From positions 39,239-103,238 of the forward strand of contig CALJIC010000228.1 of NCBI GenBank assembly GCA_937974195.1: a stretch of DNA of 64,000 nt. Direction: 5' to 3'. The first letter of the stretch is position 1. Every line of letters begins with the position of its first letter. Both the position numbers and the translations under genes were made by a program. This DNA is from an uncultured Roseiflexaceae bacterium (GTDB taxonomy: Bacteria; Chloroflexota; Chloroflexia; Chloroflexales; Roseiflexaceae). The notes below the pieces were generated by a model. It made no database searches. It saw only the letters and a program-made list of their open reading frames with translations, and had not been told where the DNA came from. Positions 34,657-42,155 of the stretch are shown piece after piece.

Positions 34657-35916
34657 ATGCGAATTGCAATGATCACCGCCCACAGCAGCCCTCTCGCCGC
34701 GCTCGGCGGGAAGGAGGCGGGCGGCATGAATGTGTATGTCCGCGAGCTGAGCCGCGAGCTGGGGCGGCGGGGCATCGCCGTCGATATCTTCACCCGCGCC
34801 CAGAGCCCGGATGACCCGATGGTGGTGGCGCTGGACCGCGGCGTGCGTGTGGTGAACCTGCACGCCGGCCCGGCCGCGCCGTACGATAAGAACTGGCTGC
34901 TCGCCTACCTGCCGGAGTTCGTCGGGCGGGCGCGCTGCTTCGCCGACGGCGAGGACCTGACGTACGACTTGATCCACAGCCACTACTTCATCTCCGGCGA
35001 GGCGGCGCTGGCGCTGCGCCGCAGCTGGGGGGCGCCGGTGGTGCACATGTTCCACACGCTCGGGGCGATGAAGAACCAGGTGGCGCGCGCCGCCGAGGAG
35101 CTCGAGACCGAGCAGCGGGTGGAGGTCGAGCGCCGCCTGATGAGCGAGGTGGACGCGGTGGTGGCGGCCACGCCGCTGGACCGGGCGCAGATGGTGTGGC
35201 ACTACGGCGCCGACGCCTCGCGCATCCGCGTGATCCCGTGCGGCGTGGACCTGCGCCGCTTCCACCCGCGGGATATGGCCGCGGCGCGGGAGGCGCTGGA
35301 CCTTCCGCCCCCGCCGCACCGCCTGCTGCTGCTGGTCGGGCGGATCGAGCCGCTCAAAGGCATCGACGCGCTGATCAAGGCGGTCGGGCTGCTGTTCGAG
35401 CGCCGGCCCGAGTGGCGCGGCAACCTCACGGCCCTGATCGTCGGCGGCGGGCGCGAGGGCGACCGCGCGCGCTGGAACGCCGAGCAGCGCCGGCTCGATG
35501 GGCTGCGCGCCTCGCTCGGGCTGCGGGACGCGGTGCGCTTCCTCGGCGCGCGTCCGCAGGAGCAGCTCCCGCTCCTGTACGCCGCCGCCGACATCGTCAC
35601 GATGCCGTCGCACTACGAGTCGTTCGGCATGGCGGCGCTCGAGGGGATCGCGAGCGGCAGGCCGGTGGTGGCGACCAGCGCGGGCGGGCCGGCCTACATC
35701 GTCGAAGATGGTGTCAGCGGCCTGCTCACGCCGCCCGACCGGCCGGCGCAGCTCGCCGACCGGCTGGAGCTGCTGCTGGCGGATGACACGCGGCGGGAGC
35801 AGATGGGGCAGGCCGCCGCGGAGCGGGCGCGCCGCTTCAGCTGGCCCGTCGTCGCGTGCGACATCCTGCAGGTCTATCGCGAGGTGCTGGCGACGCGCCG
35901 CCGCGTGGCGGTCTAG
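34657..35916 (+). CDS. Glycosyltransferase family 4 (MshA / sucrose-synthase-like)
   Basis: This is a retaining GT-B glycosyltransferase of 419 aa. The N-terminus ITAHSSPLAALGGKEAGGMNVYVRELSREL resembles MshA and sucrose-phosphate-synthase-type enzymes. The nucleotide-sugar site has VGRIEPLKGIDALIKA, and the acidic motif is PSHYESFGMAALEGIASGRPVVAT. Donor and acceptor are not determined; a mycothiol role is unlikely to be inferred from one gene. The ATG at 34657 was chosen because the protein then begins MRIAMITAH; the 17 upstream codons lie in a repeat. Confidence 0.92.
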   Translation: MRIAMITAHSSPLAALGGKEAGGMNVYVRELSRELGRRGIAVDIFTRAQSPDDPMVVALDRGVRVVNLHAGPAAPYDKNWLLAYLPEFVGRARCFADGEDLTYDLIHSHYFISGEAALALRRSWGAPVVHMFHTLGAMKNQVARAAEELETEQRVEVERRLMSEVDAVVAATPLDRAQMVWHYGADASRIRVIPCGVDLRRFHPRDMAAAREALDLPPPPHRLLLLVGRIEPLKGIDALIKAVGLLFERRPEWRGNLTALIVGGGREGDRARWNAEQRRLDGLRASLGLRDAVRFLGARPQEQLPLLYAAADIVTMPSHYESFGMAALEGIASGRPVVATSAGGPAYIVEDGVSGLLTPPDRPAQLADRLELLLADDTRREQMGQAAAERARRFSWPVVACDILQVYREVLATRRRVAV

Positions 35917-35919
35917 GCG

Positions 35920-35928
35920 TGGTATCAT
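35920..35928 (+). promoter_or_regulatory. Extended -10 promoter of the serine hydrolase gene
   Basis: TGGTATCAT lies four bases after the glycosyltransferase stop codon. Transcription would start near 35935, about 20 bases before the GTG start. Confidence 0.45.
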
Positions 35929-35955
35929 AGGGCATCGTTTCCGAATGACTCGAAC

Positions 35956-37296
35956 GTGCCCCAGCCCGTGAACCGTAGAGCCACACGTCCTCGCCGAGCG
36001 ATGGCCCGGCGCACCTTCGACAGGGCGCGCTGGCTGCGTCTGGCCGTCATCGCCGGCGCCTCGCTGCTCGTGCTGCTCACCACCTGCAGCGCGCCGAGGC
36101 TGCCGCTGCCCATCGCCTCGGCGCCGGTGGCCCCCGCGCTCGAGCCGGGGCAGCAGGCCGGCCTGGCCGCGCTCCCCACCGTCACGCCGCTGCCGCAGCA
36201 GGCGGGCGCCGCCGAGCAGAAGGCGATCGTCGCTGAGGCAGCACGTGAGGAAGCGCCGCCGGAGCCGACTCCGACGTTCCCGCCCCTGCCCACGCCGCCC
36301 CCCTCGCGCCCCGTCAGCGGCCCGCTCGCCGAGGCGATCGACGGCTACCTGAACGACCTCGTGGCGGCGCAGCTGTTCCACGGCGCGGTGCTGGTGGCGC
36401 GCGACGGCGAGGTGATCCTCAGCAAGGGGTACGGCATGGCGGACGCGGACGCGGGCGTGCCCAACACCTCGCGCACCCGCTTCCGCCTGGCCTCGCTCAC
36501 CAAGCAGTTCACCGCGATGGCGGTGCTGATCCTGCAGGCGCGCGGCGCGCTCGTCGTGGACGACCCGATCTGCGACTACCTGGACGACTGCCCGCCGATC
36601 TGGCAGCCGATCACCATCCGCCACCTGCTCAACCACAACTCGGGCATCGTCGACTACACCGACTTCGCCGACTTCGAGCCGACCGAGATGTACCCGGCCA
36701 CGCCGCAGGAGCTGGTGGCGCGCTTCCGCGACTTCCCGCTGGCGTTCACGCCCGGGACCATGTACGACTACTGCAACTCCAACTATGTGCTGCTGGGGCT
36801 GATCATCGAGCGGGCATCGGGCCAGCCGTACGCCGACTTCGTGCGGGACGCGATCTTTACGCCGCTGGGGATGCACGAGTCCGGCTACGACACGAACGTC
36901 GGGCGGATCGTCGACGGCGCGCAGGGCTACACGACCTTCACGCAGAAGTCGGGCTTTCTGGACGCCTCGACGCTCTACGCCGCCGGCGGCCTCTACTCGA
37001 CGGTCGAGGACCTGTGGCTCTGGACGCACGCGCTGGACAGCGAGCGCCTCGTCCCGGGCGCGCTCCTGCAGGCCATGTTCACCCCCTCGCACCAGGGCTA
37101 CGGCTTCGGCTGGAAGATCGACCGGCTCAACGGCCGGCTGCGCTACAGCCACGCCGGGGATATGACCGGGGTGGCGAACTTCATGGCCTACTACCCCGAG
37201 CAGCGCGTCGCGGTGATCGTCCTCAGCAATATGTACTACGCCAACGCGATCGGCATCAACGATCACATCGCCAGCATGGTGCTGGACGGATCGTAG
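35956..37296 (+). CDS. Exported beta-lactamase-fold serine hydrolase (class C / D,D-peptidase type)
   Basis: Residues 1-45 have an arginine-rich start and the hydrophobic segment LRLAVIAGASLLVLLTTCSAP, which may be a signal or lipoprotein anchor (the cysteine fits a weak lipobox). A Pro/Thr-rich linker to about residue 118 follows. The hydrolase domain has the active serine and lysine in ASLTKQF (Ser180 and Lys183), the YCN motif in YDYCNSNYVLLGL and HAGDMTG as the KTG equivalent. 446 aa fits a periplasmic or surface esterase or peptidase; the substrate is unknown. GTG at 35956 is used; an ATG 15 codons later is possible because neither has a clear ribosome site. Confidence 0.9.
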   Translation: MPQPVNRRATRPRRAMARRTFDRARWLRLAVIAGASLLVLLTTCSAPRLPLPIASAPVAPALEPGQQAGLAALPTVTPLPQQAGAAEQKAIVAEAAREEAPPEPTPTFPPLPTPPPSRPVSGPLAEAIDGYLNDLVAAQLFHGAVLVARDGEVILSKGYGMADADAGVPNTSRTRFRLASLTKQFTAMAVLILQARGALVVDDPICDYLDDCPPIWQPITIRHLLNHNSGIVDYTDFADFEPTEMYPATPQELVARFRDFPLAFTPGTMYDYCNSNYVLLGLIIERASGQPYADFVRDAIFTPLGMHESGYDTNVGRIVDGAQGYTTFTQKSGFLDASTLYAAGGLYSTVEDLWLWTHALDSERLVPGALLQAMFTPSHQGYGFGWKIDRLNGRLRYSHAGDMTGVANFMAYYPEQRVAVIVLSNMYYANAIGINDHIASMVLDGS

Positions 37297-37309
37297 TGCC
37301 TGCGGCGGC

Positions 37310-38269
37310 TTATTCGAAGCTGGCCCACGGTGGGAGCGGGGCGCTGAGGACGAGCGGCTGGCCGGTGCGCGGGTGGGGCAGCTCGAGGCGGGCGGCGTGC
37401 AGCAGGTGGTGTGGGATGCTGCGGCCGCGCCACTCGGCCGGCCCGCCGTAGCGCGCGTCGCCGAGCAGCGGGTGGCCGAGGTGCGCCAGGTGCAGGCGGA
37501 TCTGGTGGGTGCGGCCGCTCAGCGGGTAGGCCCGCACCAGCGCCGCGTCGCCCAGCCGTCGCTCCACGACGAAGCGGGTGACCATGAGCTTCACGCGCGA
37601 GCCGCCGGGCAGCACCCGCCCCACCTCGTCGAGCGGGTAGACGCGCCACAGCCCCTGGCGCATCCGCCCGTGCCCGGTCTCGACCGTGAGCGTCTCCCAG
37701 GCCGGCTCCCCGGCGCACAGGCAGACGTACTCCTTGCGCACCTCGCCTGACTCGAACGCGTGCTGCAGCGGCGCGTTCACCGCCGGGCTCTTGGAGAGCA
37801 GCAGCACGCCGGTCGTGTCGCGGTCCAGGCGGTGGACGAGGTGGACCGCGCTTCTCGCCGGAGCGTTGGGCGCCTCTGTTCCCGCGCCCTCTGTGGCGAG
37901 CCGCCGCTCCAGGTAACGCTCGACCGCGCCGCGCAGGTGGGCCACGGCGTCCCACGGCGTCGCCTCGACGTACACGCCGGCGGGCTTGTTCACCGCGAGC
38001 AGGTCCGCGTCCTCGTAGATCACCCAGGCCGGGTCGAAGGTCACTTCGGCGTAGACGCCGTCCGGCGGCCGGTGGATGAAGACCGTGTCGCCGGCGCTCA
38101 CGGTGGCCAGGGCGTCGCGCACGCGGGCGCGGTTGACCCACAGGCCGCCGCGCTCCAGCACCCGCTGCGCCTCCGCCTGCGAGCCCAGAGCCTCCGCGGC
38201 GACCTGGAGCACGGTCGCCCCGCTCGCGTCGGGGGGGATGGTGATGCGGATGGGGCCGTCGTCAGCCAC
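37310..38269 (-). CDS. RluA-family pseudouridine synthase
   Basis: This enzyme isomerises uridine to pseudouridine in rRNA or tRNA. It has 319 aa. An N-terminal S4-like RNA-binding region (GSQAEAQRVLERGGLWVNRARV) is followed by the catalytic domain with the aspartate in LVHRLDRDTTGVLLLSKS, and by the family motifs DLLAVNKPAGVYV and YPLSGRTHQIRLHLAHLGHPLLGD. The specific site cannot be read. The start is GTG. It converges with the serine hydrolase with only 13 bases between stop codons. Confidence 0.93.
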   Translation of the reverse strand: MADDGPIRITIPPDASGATVLQVAAEALGSQAEAQRVLERGGLWVNRARVRDALATVSAGDTVFIHRPPDGVYAEVTFDPAWVIYEDADLLAVNKPAGVYVEATPWDAVAHLRGAVERYLERRLATEGAGTEAPNAPARSAVHLVHRLDRDTTGVLLLSKSPAVNAPLQHAFESGEVRKEYVCLCAGEPAWETLTVETGHGRMRQGLWRVYPLDEVGRVLPGGSRVKLMVTRFVVERRLGDAALVRAYPLSGRTHQIRLHLAHLGHPLLGDARYGGPAEWRGRSIPHHLLHAARLELPHPRTGQPLVLSAPLPPWASFE

Positions 38270-38311
38270 GGGCGTATCCGAGCGGCGGAGCGGCGCGGCG
38301 GCCGGGCGAGG

Positions 38312-40111
38312 TCACGGGGCGCGGACCCCGAGCGTGACCCCTGTGCCGCGCTCGACGAGCTCGCCCGCGCGCACCGTTGCGCTCACCACCACGCCGGGCG
38401 GGTACTGCGCGCACACGTCCTCCGACAGCCGGACGCCGCACTCCTGGTAGTCGACGTACGAGACGAACAGCCCGGCGCTATCGATCGCCTGCCGCGCCTC
38501 CTCCTCGGTCAGGCCCACCACCTGCGGCATGCGCACCACGTCGCCCATGCTGACGTAGATCCGCACGGTCTCGCCGCGGCGCAGCCTGACCCCGGCCTGC
38601 GGCTCCATGTGGAACACGAACCCGGTGCTTAGCTGGTTGGGCTCCTCGACCTGCTCGACCTCCAGCCCGAGCCCGCGCAGCTGGAACTCGGCGTCGACGC
38701 CGCGCATGGTCACCACGTCCGGCACCTCGACCAGCCCTGGGCCCAGGCTGACCACGTAGGTCACCACGGTTGTCGAAGTGACCTGCTCGCCGCCGCGCGG
38801 CAGCTGGTCGGCCACCAGGCCTGGTGCGGTGACAGTGTAGGTCGGCGAGTCGGTGTAGCGCGGCCGCTCGGCGCGCGGGATGAGCCCGGCGTTCTCCAGG
38901 ATGGTGATCGCCGAGCGCTCGTCCAGCCCGATGACGTCCGGCACCACGATCGGCTCCGGCGTCGGGCTGGGGGTTGGAGTGACGGCGGTGGGGCTCGGCG
39001 CCTCAGGGACCGGGCGCGGCCGGCCGGCGGCGGTGCCGAACAGGTCGCCGAGCGGGACCGTGGCGATCACGTACACAATCGCCAGGATCACGCCCAGCAG
39101 CAGCAGCCCGAGCAGGAACACGCCGATGTCGCGGCCGCCGCTCGCCGCCGGGGCAGGGGCGGCGACCACGGGGCGCGGAGCTGGGAGCGGGACGCGCGGC
39201 GCCATGCCGGTGGTGCCGGTCACGGGAGCGGGGCGCGGGGCGGGGCGCGCGGCGGAGTGCGGCGCCACCGGCCGCACCATCGTCTCCTGAGAGCCGAGCG
39301 ACTGGTAGGCGCGCAGAAGGCGGGCGAACTCGCGGGCGCTCTCCGGCCGATCCTCAGGCCGCTTCGCCAGCGCGCGCAGCACCAGCGCCTCGAGCTGAGT
39401 CGAGATGCGCGGGTTGTACATCCGCGGCGGCGGCGGGTCGACGCTCACGTGCTGCATGGCGACGGCGATCGAGCTGTCGCCGCTGAAGGGCAGCCGCCCG
39501 GTGAGCATTTCGTAGAGCGTCACGCCCAGCGAGTAGACATCGGAGCGCGGGGTGGCGGGGAAGCCCTGGGCCTGCTCGGGCGAGATATAGTCCGCCGTGC
39601 CGAACGTGACCCCCGTCTCGGTCATCGCCGTGGAGAGATTGCTCTTGGCGATGCCGAAGTCCGTGATCTTCACCTGGCCGTTCGGCCCGACGATGATGTT
39701 CTGCGGCTTGACGTCGCGGTGGACCATGCCCTGCCGGTGGGCCGCGTCTAGCCCCTCGGCCACGGCCACCGCGATCGGGATGGCCTGCTCGACCGAGAGC
39801 GGGCCGTTGCGCAGGATGATGCTCTTGAGGTCGCTCCCCTCGACGTACTCCATCACGATGTAGTGGACGCCGTCGTCCTGGCCGACGTCGTAGACGTCCA
39901 CGATCGCGGGGTGGTGGAGGTTAGCGGCGGCCTGGGCCTCGTGGTGGAAGCGCTGCAAGAAGCCGGCGTCGGCGGCGTAGTGCTGGTGGAGCACCTTGAC
40001 CGCGACACGCCGGTGGAGGCGCAGGTCGCGCGCGCGGTAGACGCGCGCCATCCCCCCCTCGCCGACCTTCTGCTCTAGCTCGTAGCGGTTGTTCAGAATC
40101 TTTTGCTGCAT
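38312..40111 (-). CDS. PknB-type Ser/Thr protein kinase with PASTA domains
   Basis: Residues 8-265 are a Hanks kinase: VGEGGMARVYRARD, VAVKVLH, HRDVKPQNIIV and DFGIAKSN. A Pro/Ala-rich linker follows, then one membrane helix (GVFLLGLLLLGVILAIVYVI). Outside the cell come three PASTA repeats beginning VVPDVIGLDE, VEVPDVVTMRG and RMPQVVGLTEE. PASTA kinases sense cell-wall fragments and control wall growth and division. The ATG lies two bases after the stop of the upstream nuclease gene (TAG-CA-ATG), with no separate ribosome site, so translational coupling is likely. Confidence 0.95.
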   Translation of the reverse strand: MQQKILNNRYELEQKVGEGGMARVYRARDLRLHRRVAVKVLHQHYAADAGFLQRFHHEAQAAANLHHPAIVDVYDVGQDDGVHYIVMEYVEGSDLKSIILRNGPLSVEQAIPIAVAVAEGLDAAHRQGMVHRDVKPQNIIVGPNGQVKITDFGIAKSNLSTAMTETGVTFGTADYISPEQAQGFPATPRSDVYSLGVTLYEMLTGRLPFSGDSSIAVAMQHVSVDPPPPRMYNPRISTQLEALVLRALAKRPEDRPESAREFARLLRAYQSLGSQETMVRPVAPHSAARPAPRPAPVTGTTGMAPRVPLPAPRPVVAAPAPAASGGRDIGVFLLGLLLLGVILAIVYVIATVPLGDLFGTAAGRPRPVPEAPSPTAVTPTPSPTPEPIVVPDVIGLDERSAITILENAGLIPRAERPRYTDSPTYTVTAPGLVADQLPRGGEQVTSTTVVTYVVSLGPGLVEVPDVVTMRGVDAEFQLRGLGLEVEQVEEPNQLSTGFVFHMEPQAGVRLRRGETVRIYVSMGDVVRMPQVVGLTEEEARQAIDSAGLFVSYVDYQECGVRLSEDVCAQYPPGVVVSATVRAGELVERGTGVTLGVRAP

Positions 40112-40113
40112 TG

Positions 40114-40620
40114 CTACGCGAAGATATGGCGCACGGCGGTGCAGGTCGGGCTCTGGGGCGTGATGCCGAGCCGCTCCTCCATGATCGCGAGGTTCACGAC
40201 GTCCTCGCGGTTGTACTCGAGAAGCGTGTGAAGTGCCGCGCGGTCGCCGGCGACGTCGTAGCGGTGCCACAGGCGCGGAGCGTCCCACCCGCTGAGCCCA
40301 GCGGTGGCGCGCGCGATCCCCAGCATCGTCTCGACGCGCTTCAGGCCGCCGCGCAGCCCTCTGCGGCGGCAGATGTGCATCAGGTCGCAGTGCTCGAAGT
40401 CGCGCCTGAGGTCGACGAGCAGGCGCCGGCGGATCACCGGCAGGTCGAAGCCGCTGCCGTTGAAGGTGACGATCGTCCGCACGCCTTCGAGCGTTTCAAA
40501 AAGGGCGACGTCGTGGACGCCCGCCCCGATCAGCTGGATTGTCCCCATGTCCGGGCGGTACACTCCCACGATGCTGATCGCACCGTCGTAGGTCGTCTCG
40601 ATGTCCAGATACGCGCGCAC
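40114..40620 (-). CDS. RNase H-fold 3'-5' exonuclease-like protein
   Basis: This 168-residue protein has exonuclease motifs: AYLDIETTYDG (ExoI, DIE), FNGSGFDLPVIRR (ExoII) and LLEYNREDVVNLAIM (ExoIII), as in the YprB-like RNase H group. It may act on DNA or RNA ends; the substrate is unknown. The start chosen is GTG at 40620 because it has GGGAG four bases upstream. The ATG at 40650 lies inside the TATAAT promoter box at 40649-40654 and would not be transcribed. The next gene is the PASTA kinase, two bases away. Confidence 0.85.
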   Translation of the reverse strand: MRAYLDIETTYDGAISIVGVYRPDMGTIQLIGAGVHDVALFETLEGVRTIVTFNGSGFDLPVIRRRLLVDLRRDFEHCDLMHICRRRGLRGGLKRVETMLGIARATAGLSGWDAPRLWHRYDVAGDRAALHTLLEYNREDVVNLAIMEERLGITPQSPTCTAVRHIFA

Positions 40621-40648
40621 AGTGCTCCCACAGCTACATACCCAGGGC

Positions 40649-40657
40649 ATTATACCA
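40649..40657 (-). promoter_or_regulatory. Extended -10 promoter of the nuclease-kinase pair
   Basis: TGGTATAAT on the minus strand (TATAAT 40649-40654). It would start transcription near 40642, about 22 bases before the GTG of the nuclease gene. Only 11 bases separate it from the divergent element at 40666. Confidence 0.65.
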
Positions 40658-40665
40658 TTCGGTGG

Positions 40666-40674
40666 TGCTATAAT
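40666..40674 (+). promoter_or_regulatory. Extended -10 promoter of the nucleoside hydrolase gene
   Basis: TGCTATAAT at 40666-40674. Transcription would start near 40681, giving a leader of about 195 bases containing the repeat element at 40737-40862. The two divergent -10 elements face away from each other. Confidence 0.65.
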
Positions 40675-40736
40675 CGCTCGCGCCCAGGCGTTGCTGGTGC
40701 CTGCGTCGGTGGCCCGCCGGGGCCGCCGCGCCCCCC

Positions 40737-40862
40737 GGAGGGTTTGGGGAGGTGACGCCTCCCTTGGGCGGCCTTTTGTCGCTCTGCGGGCGAGGCCAGC
40801 GCGCCACTTGTGTCACGGACGCTGCTCGGGGGCGGCTGGCTGCCGCTGAGCGGCGAAGAGAG
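40737..40862. repeat. Palindromic repeat modules in the leader of the nucleoside hydrolase
   Basis: GGAGGGTTTGGGGAGG...GCCTCCC at 40737-40763 is module 2 in reversed orientation. TCGCTCTGCGGGCGA at about 40779 and TGCCGCTGAGCGGCGA near 40840 are module 1 halves. GAGCTGAGGAAAC follows, just before the ATG. Confidence 0.7.
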
Positions 40863-40876
40863 CTGAGGAAACTACC

Positions 40877-41905
40877 ATGCCCCGTCGCGTCATCCTGGAC
40901 ACCGACCCCGGTATCGACGACTCGCTCGCCATCCTGCTCGCGCTGGCCTCGCCCGAGGTCGAGCTGGCGGGGGTCAGCGTGACCGGCGGCAACTGCCCGC
41001 TGGAGGACGGCGTGCGCAACGCGCTCGGCGTGCTGGCGCTCGCCGGCCGCCCGGATGTGCCGGTGTGCCCCGGGGTGGCGCTGCCGCTGATCCGGCCGCC
41101 CTTCACTGCCCCCGAGACCCACGGCGACAGCGGGCTCGGCTACGCGCGCCTGCCCCCCTCCCCGGCCGCGCCGTCCGCCGAGCACGGTGTGGATATGATC
41201 ATCAGGGAGATCATGGAGCACCCCGGCGAGGTCACGCTGGTCGCGGTCGCGCCGCTCACCAACGTCGCGCTGGCGCTGCGCAAGGAGCCGCGCATCGTGG
41301 AGGCGGTGCGCGAGGTGATCATCATGGGCGGGGCGCTGCGGGTGGACGGCAACACCACCTCGCTGGCCGAGTTCAACTTCTACGTGGACCCGCACGCGGC
41401 GCACATCGTGCTCGAGAGCGGCATGCCGATCACGCTGCTGCCGTGGGACATCACCCGCGATGTGCTTCTGACCCAGGCGGACGTCGACCGCCTGCTGCGG
41501 ATCCCCTCGCCGATCCCGCGCTTCATCGCCGACGCGACCCGCTTCTACCTGGAGTTCCACCTGGCGGCCTTCAACTTCGCCGGCTGCTCGATCAACGACC
41601 CGATCGCGCTGGCGCTGGTCTACCGCCCGGAGCTGGCCGTCACCGAGCCGATGCACGTGGCGGTCGAGTACACCAGCGAGCTGACCGCCGGCAAGTCGGT
41701 GATCAGCTACGTCGGTCGGTGGGAGTCTGAGCCGGACAGCCACGATATCCTCGGCTTCGACGCGCGGTCCGCCCCGCCGCATTGGCGCCGGGCCTACCGG
41801 CCGCGCCCGAACGTCCGCGCCGTCGTCGGCTTCGATCGCGCAGCCTTCATCGAGCTGTTTGTCGAGCGCATGGAGCGGCTGGCCCGCGCCTCCGCCGAAA
41901 AGTAA
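40877..41905 (+). CDS. Inosine/uridine-preferring nucleoside hydrolase
   Basis: This calcium-dependent hydrolase cleaves nucleosides to base and ribose. It has 342 aa. The metal site is VILDTDPGIDDSLAILLAL; VTLVAVAPLTNVALAL, VIIMGGAL, NFYVDPHAAHIVL and the C-terminal NDPIALALVY (metal Asp) complete the family pattern. GAGGAAAC precedes the ATG. It ends in a clear terminator. The second member in the window (60996) is shorter and diverged, so the two probably differ in substrate. Confidence 0.95.
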   Translation: MPRRVILDTDPGIDDSLAILLALASPEVELAGVSVTGGNCPLEDGVRNALGVLALAGRPDVPVCPGVALPLIRPPFTAPETHGDSGLGYARLPPSPAAPSAEHGVDMIIREIMEHPGEVTLVAVAPLTNVALALRKEPRIVEAVREVIIMGGALRVDGNTTSLAEFNFYVDPHAAHIVLESGMPITLLPWDITRDVLLTQADVDRLLRIPSPIPRFIADATRFYLEFHLAAFNFAGCSINDPIALALVYRPELAVTEPMHVAVEYTSELTAGKSVISYVGRWESEPDSHDILGFDARSAPPHWRRAYRPRPNVRAVVGFDRAAFIELFVERMERLARASAEK

Positions 41906-41921
41906 CAATCTTTTCATCTTC

Positions 41922-41955
41922 AGCCGCCTGTGCAGCCGAGCGCAGGCGGCTTTTT
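41922..41955 (+). terminator. Intrinsic terminator of the nucleoside hydrolase gene
   Basis: AGCCGCCTG (41922-41930) pairs with CAGGCGGCT (41943-41951) across a 12-base loop, and TTTT follows. It is 17 bases past the stop codon. Confidence 0.85.
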
Positions 41956-42017
41956 GCGCGTCACAGCGCGGGTCTGGCGCGCGACGCGCACCCGTGCCCG
42001 GCGGGGAAGAGAGCATC

Positions 42018-42046
42018 TTGCTCGGTTTAGTCGGGCGTGCTATACT
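42018..42046 (+). promoter_or_regulatory. Promoter of the amylopullulanase gene
   Basis: TTGCTC (42018-42023), 17-bp spacer, TATACT (42041-42046), with TGC just before it as an extended -10. Transcription would begin near 42053, 103 bases before the GTG. Confidence 0.65.
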
Positions 42047-42155
42047 CGGCGAACCCTCATCCTTACACCATCACCAATAATCGGCGCTGCGCGCCGCCCG
42101 CTCGTCCTGCACGACCGGCCGGCGGCGCGGTGGTATGTTAGCGAAGGAGCTACCT

